Positions 24,855 to 34,548 of a DNA stretch of 64,000 nt are shown one piece after another. The DNA lies in the NCBI RefSeq assembly GCF_007279655.1, contig NZ_QKWN01000004.1:248001-312000 (forward strand), in the 5' to 3' direction. Under the pieces are notes generated by a model, which did not search any database, was not told the origin of the DNA, and saw only the letters and a list, made by a program, of their open reading frames with translations. The translations under genes and the position numbers were made by a program. The first letter of the stretch is position 1; every line of letters begins with the position of its first letter. This stretch comes from Robertkochia solimangrovi (GTDB lineage Bacteria > Bacteroidota > Bacteroidia > Flavobacteriales > Flavobacteriaceae).

Positions 24855-25442
24855 TTAACTTTTTGAGATCAGACTTTTTGTAAATTCATTCAACTTTTCA
24901 ACTTTCTCCTCGAAGTCACCTTTGATAGTGTTTCGGTAGGAATTCAGATTCTGTACAAAATCATCGATGTTCTCGGGAATAACCTCTTCAAAGAACTGAC
25001 GAAGCCTTTTGGCTACAGTCGGGGATTTCCCATTGGTGGAAATGGCTATTTTGACATTTCCTTTGGTAACGATGCCTCCCATATAAAAATCACAATACGG
25101 AGGATTATCAGCTACATTCACCAAAACATTGCGGTCACGACAATCCTGGTACACCTGTATATTCACATCCACATTATCGGTGGTCGCAATTGCGATATGC
25201 TTTCCTTCGAGGTATTTCGGGTCATAGACATCCTTTATGAATTTAATCGAAACCGTTCCTTCCAGAGCGAGCAACTCCTGTTTGATCTCAGGCGCCACCA
25301 CTGTAACATTAGCTCCCGGACTGGATTTCAAAAGGAAATGCAGTTTCTCCTCCGCGACATTCCCGCCGCCAACAATAAGGATGTTCAGTACATTTACTTT
25401 CAGAAATACAGGATAGAGCTCGTTAGTTTCCATGACCATCAT
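24855..25442 (-). CDS. Precorrin-2 dehydrogenase / sirohydrochlorin ferrochelatase (Met8/CysG-N type)
   Basis: This 195-residue protein oxidises precorrin-2 to sirohydrochlorin and can insert iron to give sirohaem. The NAD-binding Rossmann motif IVGGGNVAEEKL lies at about 22-33, and the dimerisation helix region contains STNGKSPTVAKRLRQF. Two starts are possible: ATG at 25442 or the third downstream ATG at 25433 (METNELYPVFL), which better matches relatives. It starts 3 nt after the uroporphyrinogen methyltransferase stop. Together they do what CysG does in one chain in enterobacteria. Confidence 0.9.
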   Translation of the reverse strand: MMVMETNELYPVFLKVNVLNILIVGGGNVAEEKLHFLLKSSPGANVTVVAPEIKQELLALEGTVSIKFIKDVYDPKYLEGKHIAIATTDNVDVNIQVYQDCRDRNVLVNVADNPPYCDFYMGGIVTKGNVKIAISTNGKSPTVAKRLRQFFEEVIPENIDDFVQNLNSYRNTIKGDFEEKVEKLNEFTKSLISKS

Positions 25443-25445
25443 TGA

Positions 25446-26225
25446 TTATATAATCGAGTATTGATTCACTGCGGATTTGATCGAGATCAATCTTTCGCGC
25501 TGTTTAACAACGTCTCCTATAATGATCACTGCGGGATTACTGATATTGTTTTCCTTTACCAGATACTCGATATTTTCCACATTTCCAATTGCGAATCGTT
25601 CTTCCTTCTTAGTTCCATTTTGGATCACAGCAACTGCAACATCGTTTTTCCCTTCTGCTTTGAAGATCGAGGTGATCTCCGCCAGTTTACTCATTCCCAT
25701 CAGGATCACCACCGTTGCATTTGACCCTGCCGCCAGACGAACATCATCGGATAATTTGTGATTCTTAGTCGTACCTGTGATCACCCAGAAACTTTCCGAA
25801 GCTCCACGATGTGTTAACGGTATTCCCTGCATACCGGGAACTGCCAACGCAGAAGAAATACCCGGAATAAACTCAGATATCACGCCATGTGCAGCGGCAT
25901 AATTCAACTCTTCCATGCCGCGTCCGAAAACAAACGGATCACCACCTTTTAATCGCACTACATGTCCCGAGTGCTTAGCCCGTTCAACGATCAGTTCATT
26001 GATCTGTTGTTGCTCATAGGCTGCACACCCCTTGCGTTTACCCACATAGATGAGCTCTGCATAAAGCGGCGCATATTCCAACAATGCTGTATCGATAAGT
26101 GCATCGTAAAGAACCACATCTGCTCTTGAAAGTACTTTCAGACCTTTCACGGTAAGCAGGTCGGGATCTCCCGGACCAGCACCTACCAATGTCAATCTTG
26201 GCTGTATGTTCTTTTTATTCTGCAT
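25446..26225 (-). CDS. cobA: Uroporphyrinogen-III C-methyltransferase
   Basis: SUMT methylates uroporphyrinogen III twice with SAM to give precorrin-2, the entry to sirohaem. From the ATG at 26225 it has 259 residues. The family blocks are LVGAGPGDPDLLTVKG near the N-terminus, YVGKRKG, RLKGGDPFVFGRG and VIPGISSALAVPG. The open frame runs 41 codons further up, inside the sulfite reductase gene, and that stretch has no family similarity. With this start the gene overlaps the reductase stop by 11 nt, suggesting coupling. Sirohaem made here is the cofactor of the sulfite reductase encoded just upstream. Confidence 0.93.
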   Translation of the reverse strand: MQNKKNIQPRLTLVGAGPGDPDLLTVKGLKVLSRADVVLYDALIDTALLEYAPLYAELIYVGKRKGCAAYEQQQINELIVERAKHSGHVVRLKGGDPFVFGRGMEELNYAAAHGVISEFIPGISSALAVPGMQGIPLTHRGASESFWVITGTTKNHKLSDDVRLAAGSNATVVILMGMSKLAEITSIFKAEGKNDVAVAVIQNGTKKEERFAIGNVENIEYLVKENNISNPAVIIIGDVVKQRERLISIKSAVNQYSII

Positions 26226-28314
26226 GCGATAGATCTTTTGCTCTGAAGGCATCTGCCTTTTTATAGAATGATGCAGCCTGATCGATATAGGCCTTGGCAA
26301 ATGCTTCAGACGGCTCATTCTTATTGATCTGATATACCAGCTCATCAAAACTGCTATCCAGTGTTATTTTTCCATTGGCAACGAATTCTTCATCAAATCC
26401 GCTGATAATTCCGGCCTGGGTATTCGTTTTTACATCTTCAGCCGTCAATAGTGCTTTCGCCGTATTGACCATAGAGGCATAAGCATGATAGATACCATCA
26501 GCCCATTTCTTATTTTCAAAAGCTTCCCTCGCAAGGTCGAGCTTTTCTTCACTTTCAAAAAGAAGGGTTGCCACGAGATCGATGACCACACCGGCACATT
26601 CTCCGACTCCAACCTCCTGGACATATTTTGAATTATGTCCCCAATCAACAAAGTCTTCTTCCGCCAAATTATCAGTATCTGAAAGAGATTTCAGATATTC
26701 ATAGAAATACAGCTGTTCCTTTCTGTCATAATAATTGAGGAAACTTTCTCCCAATGTTGCATTATCACGGAAATCATCAAGAATCAGACGCAAGGCCTGC
26801 GGACCTCTTTTCGAAGGGATCTTGATTACCTTATCGGCAAATCTTCCATTTCCTTCACCCAGAACTCCTCCACCTAACAGGATCTGTAACGCCGGCGCCA
26901 CTTTTTTATCTTTGGTTCTTACCGACATTCCCTGAAAACCTATATGAGCCATATTATGTTGCCCACATGCATTCATACATCCACTGATCTTAATAGCGAT
27001 ATCGCGGTTATCAACATATTCGGGATATTCATTTTTTAGCACCTCTTCCAATACCACCGCTATCCCTGTACTACTGGCTATACCTAAATTACAGGTATCG
27101 GTTCCGGGGCATGCTGTAATATCTGCCGTAGAATTATACCCTAATTCGGTAAAGCCAAGCTCCTTAAGCTCAAGATAGAACAAAGGCAAAAACTCTTCCC
27201 GCACATGACGTATTAAAATATCCTGTCTAAGAGTTAGCCTCAATTCATTAGCTGCATAGTCTCTGATCAATTTCGCCAGTTTTCTCGCCTTATCGGTATA
27301 GAAATCGCCGAGATGCACCTTGATTCCGATAGCAAAAAGACCTTCTTGCTTTTGAGGAGATACATTGGCTTTTTTCCATCGTTCAAAGCCTTCCGTATCG
27401 ACGAGTTTCACATCAGGCACCTTTTCGGAAAGAAATTCCGGATGTCCGTCAAAATCGTCGGTTTGAATAGGATATGTCTGATAAGCCAGTGCTTTGGTCT
27501 CCTCATCCACTAATTTAAGAAAAGCATCGATACCAATATCCTTAACGAGAAATTTCATTCTGGCTTTCAATCTTCTGGCTCTCTCGCCATGACGATCGAA
27601 TATACGCAACACACTTTCTATAAAAGGTATCAACTTCTCAGACGGCAGGAATTCATAAACCACATCGGCATGACGAGGTTGAGACCCCAGTCCTCCTCCA
27701 AGCATCACTTTGAAGCCATGGATCCCATTTTCAATTCTGGGTATAAAACCAAGATCATGGATATAAGATAAGGCGGTATCTTTATCTGACGCTGAAAAGG
27801 AAATCTTAAACTTCCTTCCCATTTCCTGACAGATCGGATTCCTTAAAAAGAATTCAAAAACAGCATGTGCGTAAGGAGAAACATCAAAAGGTTCCTCGGG
27901 ATCAATCCCGGCCTCCGCACTTGCAGTAACATTTCTTACCGTATTTCCGCAAGCCTCCCGTAACGTAACATCATCCTTTTCGAGTTGCGACCATAATTCG
28001 GGAGTCCGATCCAGGTCGACATAATGGATCTGAATATCCTGACGGGTTGTGATATGTAACCTACCTGTAGAATATTCATCAGACACGTCAGAAATTCGCA
28101 ACAGCTGATCTCCGGTCACCTTTCCGTAAGGCAATTTTATCCGGATCATCTGAACTCCCTGTTGTCGCTGACCGTAGACTCCTCTGGCCAGTCTCAGACT
28201 CCTGAAACGTTCTTCATCAATCTTACCCTCATGAAACAGACGAATCTTTTTCTCTAACTCGAGAATATCTCTTTCAACAACGGGATTTTCAATCTCACTT
28301 CTAAAACTCTGCAT
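26215..28314 (-). CDS. Sirohaem-dependent sulfite (nitrite) reductase with C-terminal HEPN-like domain
   Basis: This assimilatory reductase has 699 residues. It has two ferredoxin-like half domains and two sirohaem/4Fe-4S domains. The cluster cysteines are C402, C408, C446 and C450 (CPGTDTC and CMNAC). Sulfite rather than nitrite is the likely substrate, because the gene sits behind MetX-ThrA and a homoserine sulfhydrylase that needs sulfide. Residues about 570-690 form an extra helical domain resembling HEPN (WADGIYHAYASMVNTAK), absent from E. coli CysI. Electrons would come from ferredoxin, since no CysJ is encoded here. A TATATTTG box lies 67 nt upstream. Confidence 0.88.
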   Translation of the reverse strand: MQSFRSEIENPVVERDILELEKKIRLFHEGKIDEERFRSLRLARGVYGQRQQGVQMIRIKLPYGKVTGDQLLRISDVSDEYSTGRLHITTRQDIQIHYVDLDRTPELWSQLEKDDVTLREACGNTVRNVTASAEAGIDPEEPFDVSPYAHAVFEFFLRNPICQEMGRKFKISFSASDKDTALSYIHDLGFIPRIENGIHGFKVMLGGGLGSQPRHADVVYEFLPSEKLIPFIESVLRIFDRHGERARRLKARMKFLVKDIGIDAFLKLVDEETKALAYQTYPIQTDDFDGHPEFLSEKVPDVKLVDTEGFERWKKANVSPQKQEGLFAIGIKVHLGDFYTDKARKLAKLIRDYAANELRLTLRQDILIRHVREEFLPLFYLELKELGFTELGYNSTADITACPGTDTCNLGIASSTGIAVVLEEVLKNEYPEYVDNRDIAIKISGCMNACGQHNMAHIGFQGMSVRTKDKKVAPALQILLGGGVLGEGNGRFADKVIKIPSKRGPQALRLILDDFRDNATLGESFLNYYDRKEQLYFYEYLKSLSDTDNLAEEDFVDWGHNSKYVQEVGVGECAGVVIDLVATLLFESEEKLDLAREAFENKKWADGIYHAYASMVNTAKALLTAEDVKTNTQAGIISGFDEEFVANGKITLDSSFDELVYQINKNEPSEAFAKAYIDQAASFYKKADAFRAKDLSHAE

Positions 28315-28380
28315 AATACTCTACTTAATCGATAGGTTTTTAGTTTTATACGGCGAAGGTAAGATTATATTTTTAATAAC

Positions 28381-28388
28381 CAAATATA
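28381..28388 (-). promoter_or_regulatory. Possible internal promoter -7 box before the sulfite reductase gene
   Basis: TATATTTG on the minus strand lies 67 nt before the sulfite reductase ATG, in the 86-nt gap after the sulfhydrylase gene. No TTG is seen at the -33 position, so it may be weak or fortuitous. Confidence 0.3.
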
Positions 28389-28400
28389 AAATGAAGATTT

Positions 28401-29570
28401 TTAGCTGTTTAGAGCCTGATCTAAATCGTTTAAAACGTCAGCCACAGTCTCGAGTCCGACGGACACACGAACCAGTCCTGCAGAAATTCCCACTTCGTTA
28501 CGATCTTCTTCAGACAATTTGCTGTGCGTGGTCGATGCAGGATGTGTAACGATGGTTCTTGTATCGCCCAGATTGGCAGACAGGGAACACATTTTGATCG
28601 CATCCAGAAACTTCCTTCCTGCCGCTATTCCTCCCTTGATTTCAAAAGCCACGATACTACCACCGGCCTTCATCTGTTTTTTAGCGATCTCATGTTTCGG
28701 ATGAGATTTTAAGAACGGATATTTAACCCATTCCACCTTGTCATGCTTCTCAAGGAATTCAGCCACCTTTAATGCATTTTCACAATGGCGGTCAACACGT
28801 ACGGCCAAGGTCTCTAAACTCTTAGACAGTACCCAGGCATTAAACGGTGAAAGTGCAGGCCCCGTATTTCTGGCAAATAGATAGATCTCACGAATAAGAT
28901 CAGCCCGACCCACGGTTACTCCTCCCAGCACCCGACCTTGTCCGTCGATAAGTTTGGTTGCAGAATGGATCACCAGGTCCGCACCGAAACCGATCGGCTG
29001 TTGCAGATAGGGCGTCGCAAAACAGTTGTCGATTATCAGGATAAGATTATGCTTTTTAGCGATTTTACCCAACAGTTCAAGATCCAGGATATCCACGCCA
29101 GGATTGGTAGGTGTTTCCGCATACAACACCTTGGTATTCGGTTGGATCAGGGATTCGAGCTTATCAGTCTCATCTACCTTGAAATAGGAGGTTTCAATAT
29201 TCCATTTTGGAAGAAACTTCGTAAACAAAGCATGCGTAGACCCGAAAACAGATCTGCAGGACACAATATGATCACCACTGTTCAAAAGAGCTGCGAAAGT
29301 TGAAAATACCGCAGCCATCCCGGTAGCAAAACTATAGCCTGCTTCCGCTCCTTCCATTTTACAGATTTTGTCCACAAATTCCGAAGTATTCGGATTCGTA
29401 AATCTGCTATATATATTCTTTTCTTTTTCTTCAGCAAAAGAAGCTCTCATATCTTCAGCATCCTCAAAAAGGAAGCTGGAAGTAAGGTATAACGGCGCTG
29501 AATGCTCCAAAAAATCGGTGCGTTCAACCTGGGTTCTGATCGCTTCTGTTTCAAAATTCTTATTACTCAT
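28401..29570 (-). CDS. O-acetyl/O-succinylhomoserine sulfhydrylase (Cys/Met-metabolism PLP family)
   Basis: This 389-residue enzyme belongs to the cystathionine gamma-synthase fold. The PLP lysine lies in HSATKLIDGQGRVLGG (about K206), the family block YAETPTNPGVD at about 150-160, and the C-terminal SVGLE substrate loop. With an acetyltransferase upstream and a sulfite reductase downstream, direct sulfhydrylation of O-acetylhomoserine to homocysteine is the most economical reading. Cystathionine synthesis cannot be excluded from sequence. It follows the MetX-ThrA gene by 16 nt and should share its SAM-riboswitch control. Confidence 0.9.
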   Translation of the reverse strand: MSNKNFETEAIRTQVERTDFLEHSAPLYLTSSFLFEDAEDMRASFAEEKEKNIYSRFTNPNTSEFVDKICKMEGAEAGYSFATGMAAVFSTFAALLNSGDHIVSCRSVFGSTHALFTKFLPKWNIETSYFKVDETDKLESLIQPNTKVLYAETPTNPGVDILDLELLGKIAKKHNLILIIDNCFATPYLQQPIGFGADLVIHSATKLIDGQGRVLGGVTVGRADLIREIYLFARNTGPALSPFNAWVLSKSLETLAVRVDRHCENALKVAEFLEKHDKVEWVKYPFLKSHPKHEIAKKQMKAGGSIVAFEIKGGIAAGRKFLDAIKMCSLSANLGDTRTIVTHPASTTHSKLSEEDRNEVGISAGLVRVSVGLETVADVLNDLDQALNS

Positions 29571-29586
29571 GGTTCGTTCTTTTAAC

Positions 29587-32500
29587 TTAATCGTTTCTTT
29601 CGGTTAATTTCAATATATCTCCAAATACACCTCGTGCAGTAACTGCTGCACCGGCACCGGCTCCTTGTATCACTATAGGCCGGTCTCCGTAGGAATCGGT
29701 ATAAATCTCAAAGATGGAATCAGCTCCCTTTACCTGTCCAAGTGCACTGCCTGCTGGTACCGAGATCAATTTAACATCCAACAATCCTTTATCCTGCTGC
29801 AGGTCTCCATGAAGGTCTCCGACATACCGCAATACATGATCAGGCTCCTGCTGGTCTTTAATCCTCTGGTATTGATCATCAAAGGCTTCAAGGTTTTCAA
29901 GAAATCCCTGAACATCGTGTTCAGCAAGACTTTCAGGTACCAGATTCTGAACATTTACATCTGAGAATTCATTCTGCAGGTCCAGTTCTCTGGCCAGGAT
30001 CAATAATTTACGCCCGACATCATTCCCATTCAGATCCTCTCTTGGATCCGGTTCGGTAAATCCTTTAGCTATGGTATCCTTTAAAATACTGCTGAACTTA
30101 AGGTCCTCCTCAGAGAATCGATTGAACAGATAACTGAGCGTACCGGAGAACACCCCGCGTATACGCGTGATATTCTCACCGGAAAGATGCAGGATACGAA
30201 TGGTATCGATCAACGGAAGTCCTGCCCCAACATTGGTTTCATAAAGATATTGCTTTTGATGTTTATCTAAAAGAGATCTGATCTCGCTGTAGAATCCGTA
30301 ATCGAGAGTATTCGCAATCTTATTAGACGATACCAGATCAAAACCGGCTTCGATAAGTGCAGGATAGTTCTTTACAAATTCTGCACTTGCCGTATTATCG
30401 ATAGCGATAAGATTCTCCAGGTGAAATGCCTCCGCATAACTGATCACATTATCGATACCCGCTTCAACTTCAGAATTCTCCAACTCAGTCTTCCATCCGC
30501 TATCTATCCCATTTCGATTCAACAGCAATTTTCTAGAATTGGAAACCGCAAAGATGTTTAGCTTGATCTTCTTGCGTTCCTCGATAGACCTTGCCGATGA
30601 CAAGACCTGATCGATTAGTGTTGCACCGACAGTACCATGGCCAAAAATTGCAAGATTCACATTCTTAGAGATACCGAACATCTCGCCATGAATCACATTC
30701 AATGCCTTATGAAGATCCGAATGATTCACCACCAGACTGACATTCTTTCCGGTAACGGTATTGTTAAATAGTACGGGTACAACTTTATTTTTGATGAGTG
30801 CATTATATGGCTTGTGGAAATTGCTCAGGTCCTGCCCGATGATCGAGATCACCGACACATCATCGGTCACCGATATCTTATTGACATCTTTTGAATAGAA
30901 ATCTCTTTCGAATTCCTTCTCCAGTTCAATCATGGCCTCACTGGCTTTATTCGAATTCACAACAAGTCCGATACCTCTTTCCGAAGACCCTTGCGATATG
31001 ATACTCACACTGATATTCTTTCTACCAAGTGCATTGAAGATACGGGCATCAACACCGGCTTTTCCTAATAATCCGCGGCCCTCCAGATTAACCAATGCCA
31101 CATTTTCAAGTACTGACAATGATTTGATACCTTCCGTTTTGGGGTTTGCGGTGATCAGGGTTCCCGGATCACCTGGATTAAAGGTATTCAGAATCCTAAG
31201 AGGTATGTTTTTTTCGAGTAACGGGATGATGGTTTTAGCATGCAGGATATTCGCTCCGAAATTAGCCATCTCATTAGCTTCATTAAACGATAATTCATCG
31301 ATTCTGCGAGCGTTCGGAACCAGATTCGGATCCGCAGTAAATATACCATCAACATGCGTGAAATTCTGCAATTCACCAGCATCCAGATAATTCGCAAGTA
31401 AAGAGGCTGTATAATTACTCCCGTTTCTACCCAGCGTAGTCGTTTCATTCTTTTCGTTGGAACCGATAAATCCAGTCACCACATTAACGGTTTGCCCGTT
31501 ATGAATACGGAAATGATCATTGACATTATCTCTTGAGATCTTTTCCAGCGGCTGAGCATTACCGAAATGCTCAGTAGTCTTAATAAGATTTCTGGCATCT
31601 GTAAAATTAGCCGGGATCCCCTTTTGGGTGAGTAAATAAGATATCAGTTTGGCGGAAATAACTTCTCCCTGAGCCAGCACCTCATCCTTGATCTTTGAAC
31701 TGTAATCGCCTAACAATCTTACTCCTGAAAAAATCTCATCCAGTTTTTCAAACTCTTCAGTTACGTCAACCTCAGGGTAATCGCCTAGTTGATATTCCTT
31801 AAAAGCCTTAAGCAAATGGTCATAATCCTGTTTGGAGGCAGCAGTTTCAAGAATGATCTCCAATTCATTGGTAGCATTATTTCTGGCCGATACCACCAAT
31901 GCGATCCTTTCACCCTCCGATACCTTTGACGCTACTATATCTATAACATTGCGGAGTCCTTCCCCGTTTGCCAATGATTTCCCTCCGAACTTTATTACTT
32001 TCATTTTTTTACTTTTTAGAGACGTTTCAAAGATCCCGTCTATTAATTTTTCCAATTGCTCAAACTCTATAAGAAAGGCATCATGCCCGTGTACCGATTC
32101 GATCTCTCCATAGCTGACTTTTCCACTTGATTGTGCCAGCTGCTTATAAGTACTTCGGTTCTCCTCTGCAGTAAAAAACATATCAGAGTTAACTCCGATA
32201 ATATGGATGCTTGCACGTATTGATTCCAATACATTATAATGTTCCGATCTACCTCTGGTAATATCGATGGTGCGTAACAACTGGTTCATCAGTTTGTAAG
32301 CAGATAGTTGAAAACGTTCCTGTAATTTATTCCCATGGTGGAGTAACCAGCTTTCCACATTGAACACATTGAGTTCTTCATTGGTGGAACGATGAAACCT
32401 CTCCTTAAAAGACTCAGGAGTTCGGTAACAAAGCATTGCATGCATCCTGGCATCGTGTACCGGATTACGAGAATTCACCAGAAACTGTTCCTGAATATGG

Positions 32501-32985
32501 CAATTAGCGATCAACCAGTCAGTAGATTTCCAATCGGTAGCCACTGGGATCAGATGCGTAGTGATCTCAGGAGACAAAGCGACCATCTCCCATGCGATTC
32601 CTCCACCGAGTGATCCTCCGATCAACGCATATAATTTCGGGATCTCCAATTTTCGAAGCCCTGTTAAGAAGATCTGAGCCATATCTCTGGCCACAAAATC
32701 CTTATAGTTCGAAATCACCTTTCCATCGTATCCATTTCCAGGAATATTAAAGGCAAGGATTGTATAAAACTCTGTATCGATAGCTTTACCGGGACCGATC
32801 AGGTCTTTCCACCATCCCTGTGCTCCGGTAACATTTGAATTCCCTGTTAAGGCATGATTCACCATCACAACCGGAGCTGTATGTAAGGGTTTACCAAACA
32901 ACTGCCCAGACAATGAAATATCCTGTGTCACTCCTGAAAAGGTAGTGTAATTATCGATCTCAATATGAAAAAGTTCGTCTTTCAA
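29587..32985 (-). CDS. Trifunctional MetX - aspartate kinase - homoserine dehydrogenase fusion
   Basis: The 1132-residue chain combines three enzymes. Residues 1-320 are a MetX-type homoserine O-acetyltransferase alpha/beta hydrolase with a visible triad S125 (GGSLGGG), D268 and H301 (VHGHDAF). Residues from 328 are a ThrA: aspartate kinase (KFGGKS at 332-337), paired ACT domains (about 650-790) and homoserine dehydrogenase (GHGTVGATL and NVGAGLPLIDT). The frame is continuous. It starts with TTG at 32985: an in-frame stop lies two codons upstream, and later starts would cut the MetX fold. Met328 at 32004 could serve as an internal ThrA start. The chain makes homoserine and activates it for methionine, under a SAM-I riboswitch. 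Confidence 0.92.
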   Translation of the reverse strand: MKDELFHIEIDNYTTFSGVTQDISLSGQLFGKPLHTAPVVMVNHALTGNSNVTGAQGWWKDLIGPGKAIDTEFYTILAFNIPGNGYDGKVISNYKDFVARDMAQIFLTGLRKLEIPKLYALIGGSLGGGIAWEMVALSPEITTHLIPVATDWKSTDWLIANCHIQEQFLVNSRNPVHDARMHAMLCYRTPESFKERFHRSTNEELNVFNVESWLLHHGNKLQERFQLSAYKLMNQLLRTIDITRGRSEHYNVLESIRASIHIIGVNSDMFFTAEENRSTYKQLAQSSGKVSYGEIESVHGHDAFLIEFEQLEKLIDGIFETSLKSKKMKVIKFGGKSLANGEGLRNVIDIVASKVSEGERIALVVSARNNATNELEIILETAASKQDYDHLLKAFKEYQLGDYPEVDVTEEFEKLDEIFSGVRLLGDYSSKIKDEVLAQGEVISAKLISYLLTQKGIPANFTDARNLIKTTEHFGNAQPLEKISRDNVNDHFRIHNGQTVNVVTGFIGSNEKNETTTLGRNGSNYTASLLANYLDAGELQNFTHVDGIFTADPNLVPNARRIDELSFNEANEMANFGANILHAKTIIPLLEKNIPLRILNTFNPGDPGTLITANPKTEGIKSLSVLENVALVNLEGRGLLGKAGVDARIFNALGRKNISVSIISQGSSERGIGLVVNSNKASEAMIELEKEFERDFYSKDVNKISVTDDVSVISIIGQDLSNFHKPYNALIKNKVVPVLFNNTVTGKNVSLVVNHSDLHKALNVIHGEMFGISKNVNLAIFGHGTVGATLIDQVLSSARSIEERKKIKLNIFAVSNSRKLLLNRNGIDSGWKTELENSEVEAGIDNVISYAEAFHLENLIAIDNTASAEFVKNYPALIEAGFDLVSSNKIANTLDYGFYSEIRSLLDKHQKQYLYETNVGAGLPLIDTIRILHLSGENITRIRGVFSGTLSYLFNRFSEEDLKFSSILKDTIAKGFTEPDPREDLNGNDVGRKLLILARELDLQNEFSDVNVQNLVPESLAEHDVQGFLENLEAFDDQYQRIKDQQEPDHVLRYVGDLHGDLQQDKGLLDVKLISVPAGSALGQVKGADSIFEIYTDSYGDRPIVIQGAGAGAAVTARGVFGDILKLTERND

Positions 32986-33088
32986 CTTTCAAAAATTTAC
33001 GATTATCAATAGTCTGAACGAATACCGTTTAGATCGTGAGTAATTGTTATGCAGGCAAGAAAGGTTGAAATTCAGGAGAAGAATCAAT

Positions 33089-33188
33089 TGTTATCTATCC
33101 TCAATGAGGTAGAACGTAGCACCTTCTTTAATGGTAAAGGGTTGCTAAGGCATCATCAGGTCTATTCCTTCCGCCTTTCTTGATAACA
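33089..33188 (-). promoter_or_regulatory. SAM-I (S-box) riboswitch upstream of metX-thrA
   Basis: P1 is TGTTATC/GATAACA (33182-33188 with 33089-33095). The conserved core follows in order: AAGAAAGGCGGAAGG, GATGCCTTAGCAACC, and AAGGTGCTAC. The TTG start is about 100 nt downstream and no clear intrinsic terminator lies between. High SAM should reduce expression of the homoserine/methionine/sulfur operon. Confidence 0.92.
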
Positions 33189-33191
33189 TGA

Positions 33192-33199
33192 CAAAATTA
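33192..33199 (-). promoter_or_regulatory. Promoter -7 box TAATTTTG for the metX-thrA operon
   Basis: This perfect TAnnTTTG match lies directly before the riboswitch P1. Transcription would begin at about the first base of P1. No good -33 TTG is seen. Confidence 0.42.
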
Positions 33200-33271
33200 A
33201 TCAGAACTTAAACGGGATGCGGTTCAGAATTTAATTTTTATTCTAAATTCTCATCCCAAGAAAGACTTCGA

Positions 33272-34528
33272 TCAGATACCGAAGGCTTCTTTTACTTTAT
33301 CTACGTAATCGAGCTTTTCCCAGGTAAACAATTCCACCTCGCGCTCGACTTTACCATTATAGGGTGATTCGAAGACCTTTGTAAGCATCTTCGGCTCTTT
33401 ACCCATATGTCCATAGGCTGCTGTTTCCAGATAAATAGGATTTCTGAGCTTCAACCTTTGCTCGATCGCGAATGGACGCATATCGAAGATCTCAGCAACT
33501 CTGGCAGCGATCTCACCGTCATTGAGGCCTAACTTTCCGGAACCATAGGTATTCACCAGAATTGAAGTTGGCTCAACAACACCGATCGCATAACTTACCT
33601 GTACTTCCACTTCATAAGCCACTCCGGCAGCAACCAGATTTTTCGCGATATGACGTGCAGCATAGGCCGCACTTCGGTCAACCTTACTCGGATCCTTACC
33701 ACTGAAGGCACCACCTCCGTGAGCCCCTTTTCCGCCATACGTATCCACGATGATCTTTCTTCCGGTAAGTCCGGTATCACCATGAGGTCCACCGATAACA
33801 AATTTACCGGTAGGGTTGATATGATATTTTATCTTGTCATTGAACAATTTCTGAATATGTTCAGGTAATTGAGCAACCACTTTCGGAATCAAAATATTGA
33901 TAAGATCTTCCTTTATCTTTTTAAGCATCCTGGTATCATCACTATCGAAGGGATCATGTTGCGTTGAGATCACGATGGTATCGATTCGCTGCGGCACATT
34001 ATCATCAGAATATTCGATGGTCACCTGCGCCTTTGCATCAGGTCTCAGATAAGCGATAGACGAACCATCTCTTCTTAGAACCGCAAGTTCACGAAGAATA
34101 CGGTGAGAAATATCTAGAGCCAGCGGCATATAGTTTGCGGTCTCTTTTGTTGCGTATCCGAACATCATACCCTGATCTCCGGCACCTTGTTCTTCTTTAG
34201 TGGCACGATCAACCCCCTGGTTGATATCCTGAGATTGCTCATGAATCAGAGAGATCACGCCACAGCTGTCTCCACTAAACTGGTATTCACCTTTGGTATA
34301 CCCGATGTTGTTGATCACTTCACGTGCGATCGATTGAACATCAAGGTAGGTATCACTCTTCACTTCACCAGCAAGAACAACCTGACCGGTAGTCACCAGT
34401 GTTTCACAAGCCACTTTACTTTCAGGATCGAATGCCAGGAAATTATCCAGCAGGGCATCACTGATCTGGTCTGCAATCTTATCCGGATGTCCTTCGCTTA
34501 CCGATTCGGACGTAAATAAATATGACAT
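33272..34528 (-). CDS. metK: S-adenosylmethionine synthetase
   Basis: MetK makes SAM from methionine and ATP. At 418 residues it is slightly longer than the E. coli enzyme. The signatures are present: [16 protein letters not shown] near the N-terminus, [12 protein letters not shown] (ATP and methionine loop, about 115-126), [14 protein letters not shown] and [16 protein letters not shown]. It is its own unit, with a strong promoter 137 nt upstream and a leader with several hairpins. It lies next to, and just upstream of, the metX-thrA riboswitch and codes for the enzyme that makes the ligand of both riboswitches. Confidence 0.97.
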   Translation of the reverse strand: MSYLFTSESVSEGHPDKIADQISDALLDNFLAFDPESKVACETLVTTGQVVLAGEVKSDTYLDVQSIAREVINNIGYTKGEYQFSGDSCGVISLIHEQSQDINQGVDRATKEEQGAGDQGMMFGYATKETANYMPLALDISHRILRELAVLRRDGSSIAYLRPDAKAQVTIEYSDDNVPQRIDTIVISTQHDPFDSDDTRMLKKIKEDLINILIPKVVAQLPEHIQKLFNDKIKYHINPTGKFVIGGPHGDTGLTGRKIIVDTYGGKGAHGGGAFSGKDPSKVDRSAAYAARHIAKNLVAAGVAYEVEVQVSYAIGVVEPTSILVNTYGSGKLGLNDGEIAARVAEIFDMRPFAIEQRLKLRNPIYLETAAYGHMGKEPKMLTKVFESPYNGKVEREVELFTWEKLDYVDKVKEAFGI

Positions 34529-34548
34529 AACATTGTTTTTTTTATGCA

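Noticed and set aside
25446-26348. Longer cobA reading frame beginning at 26348
   Set aside because: The first 41 codons lie inside the sulfite reductase gene and do not resemble SUMT proteins. The ATG at 26225 fits the family.
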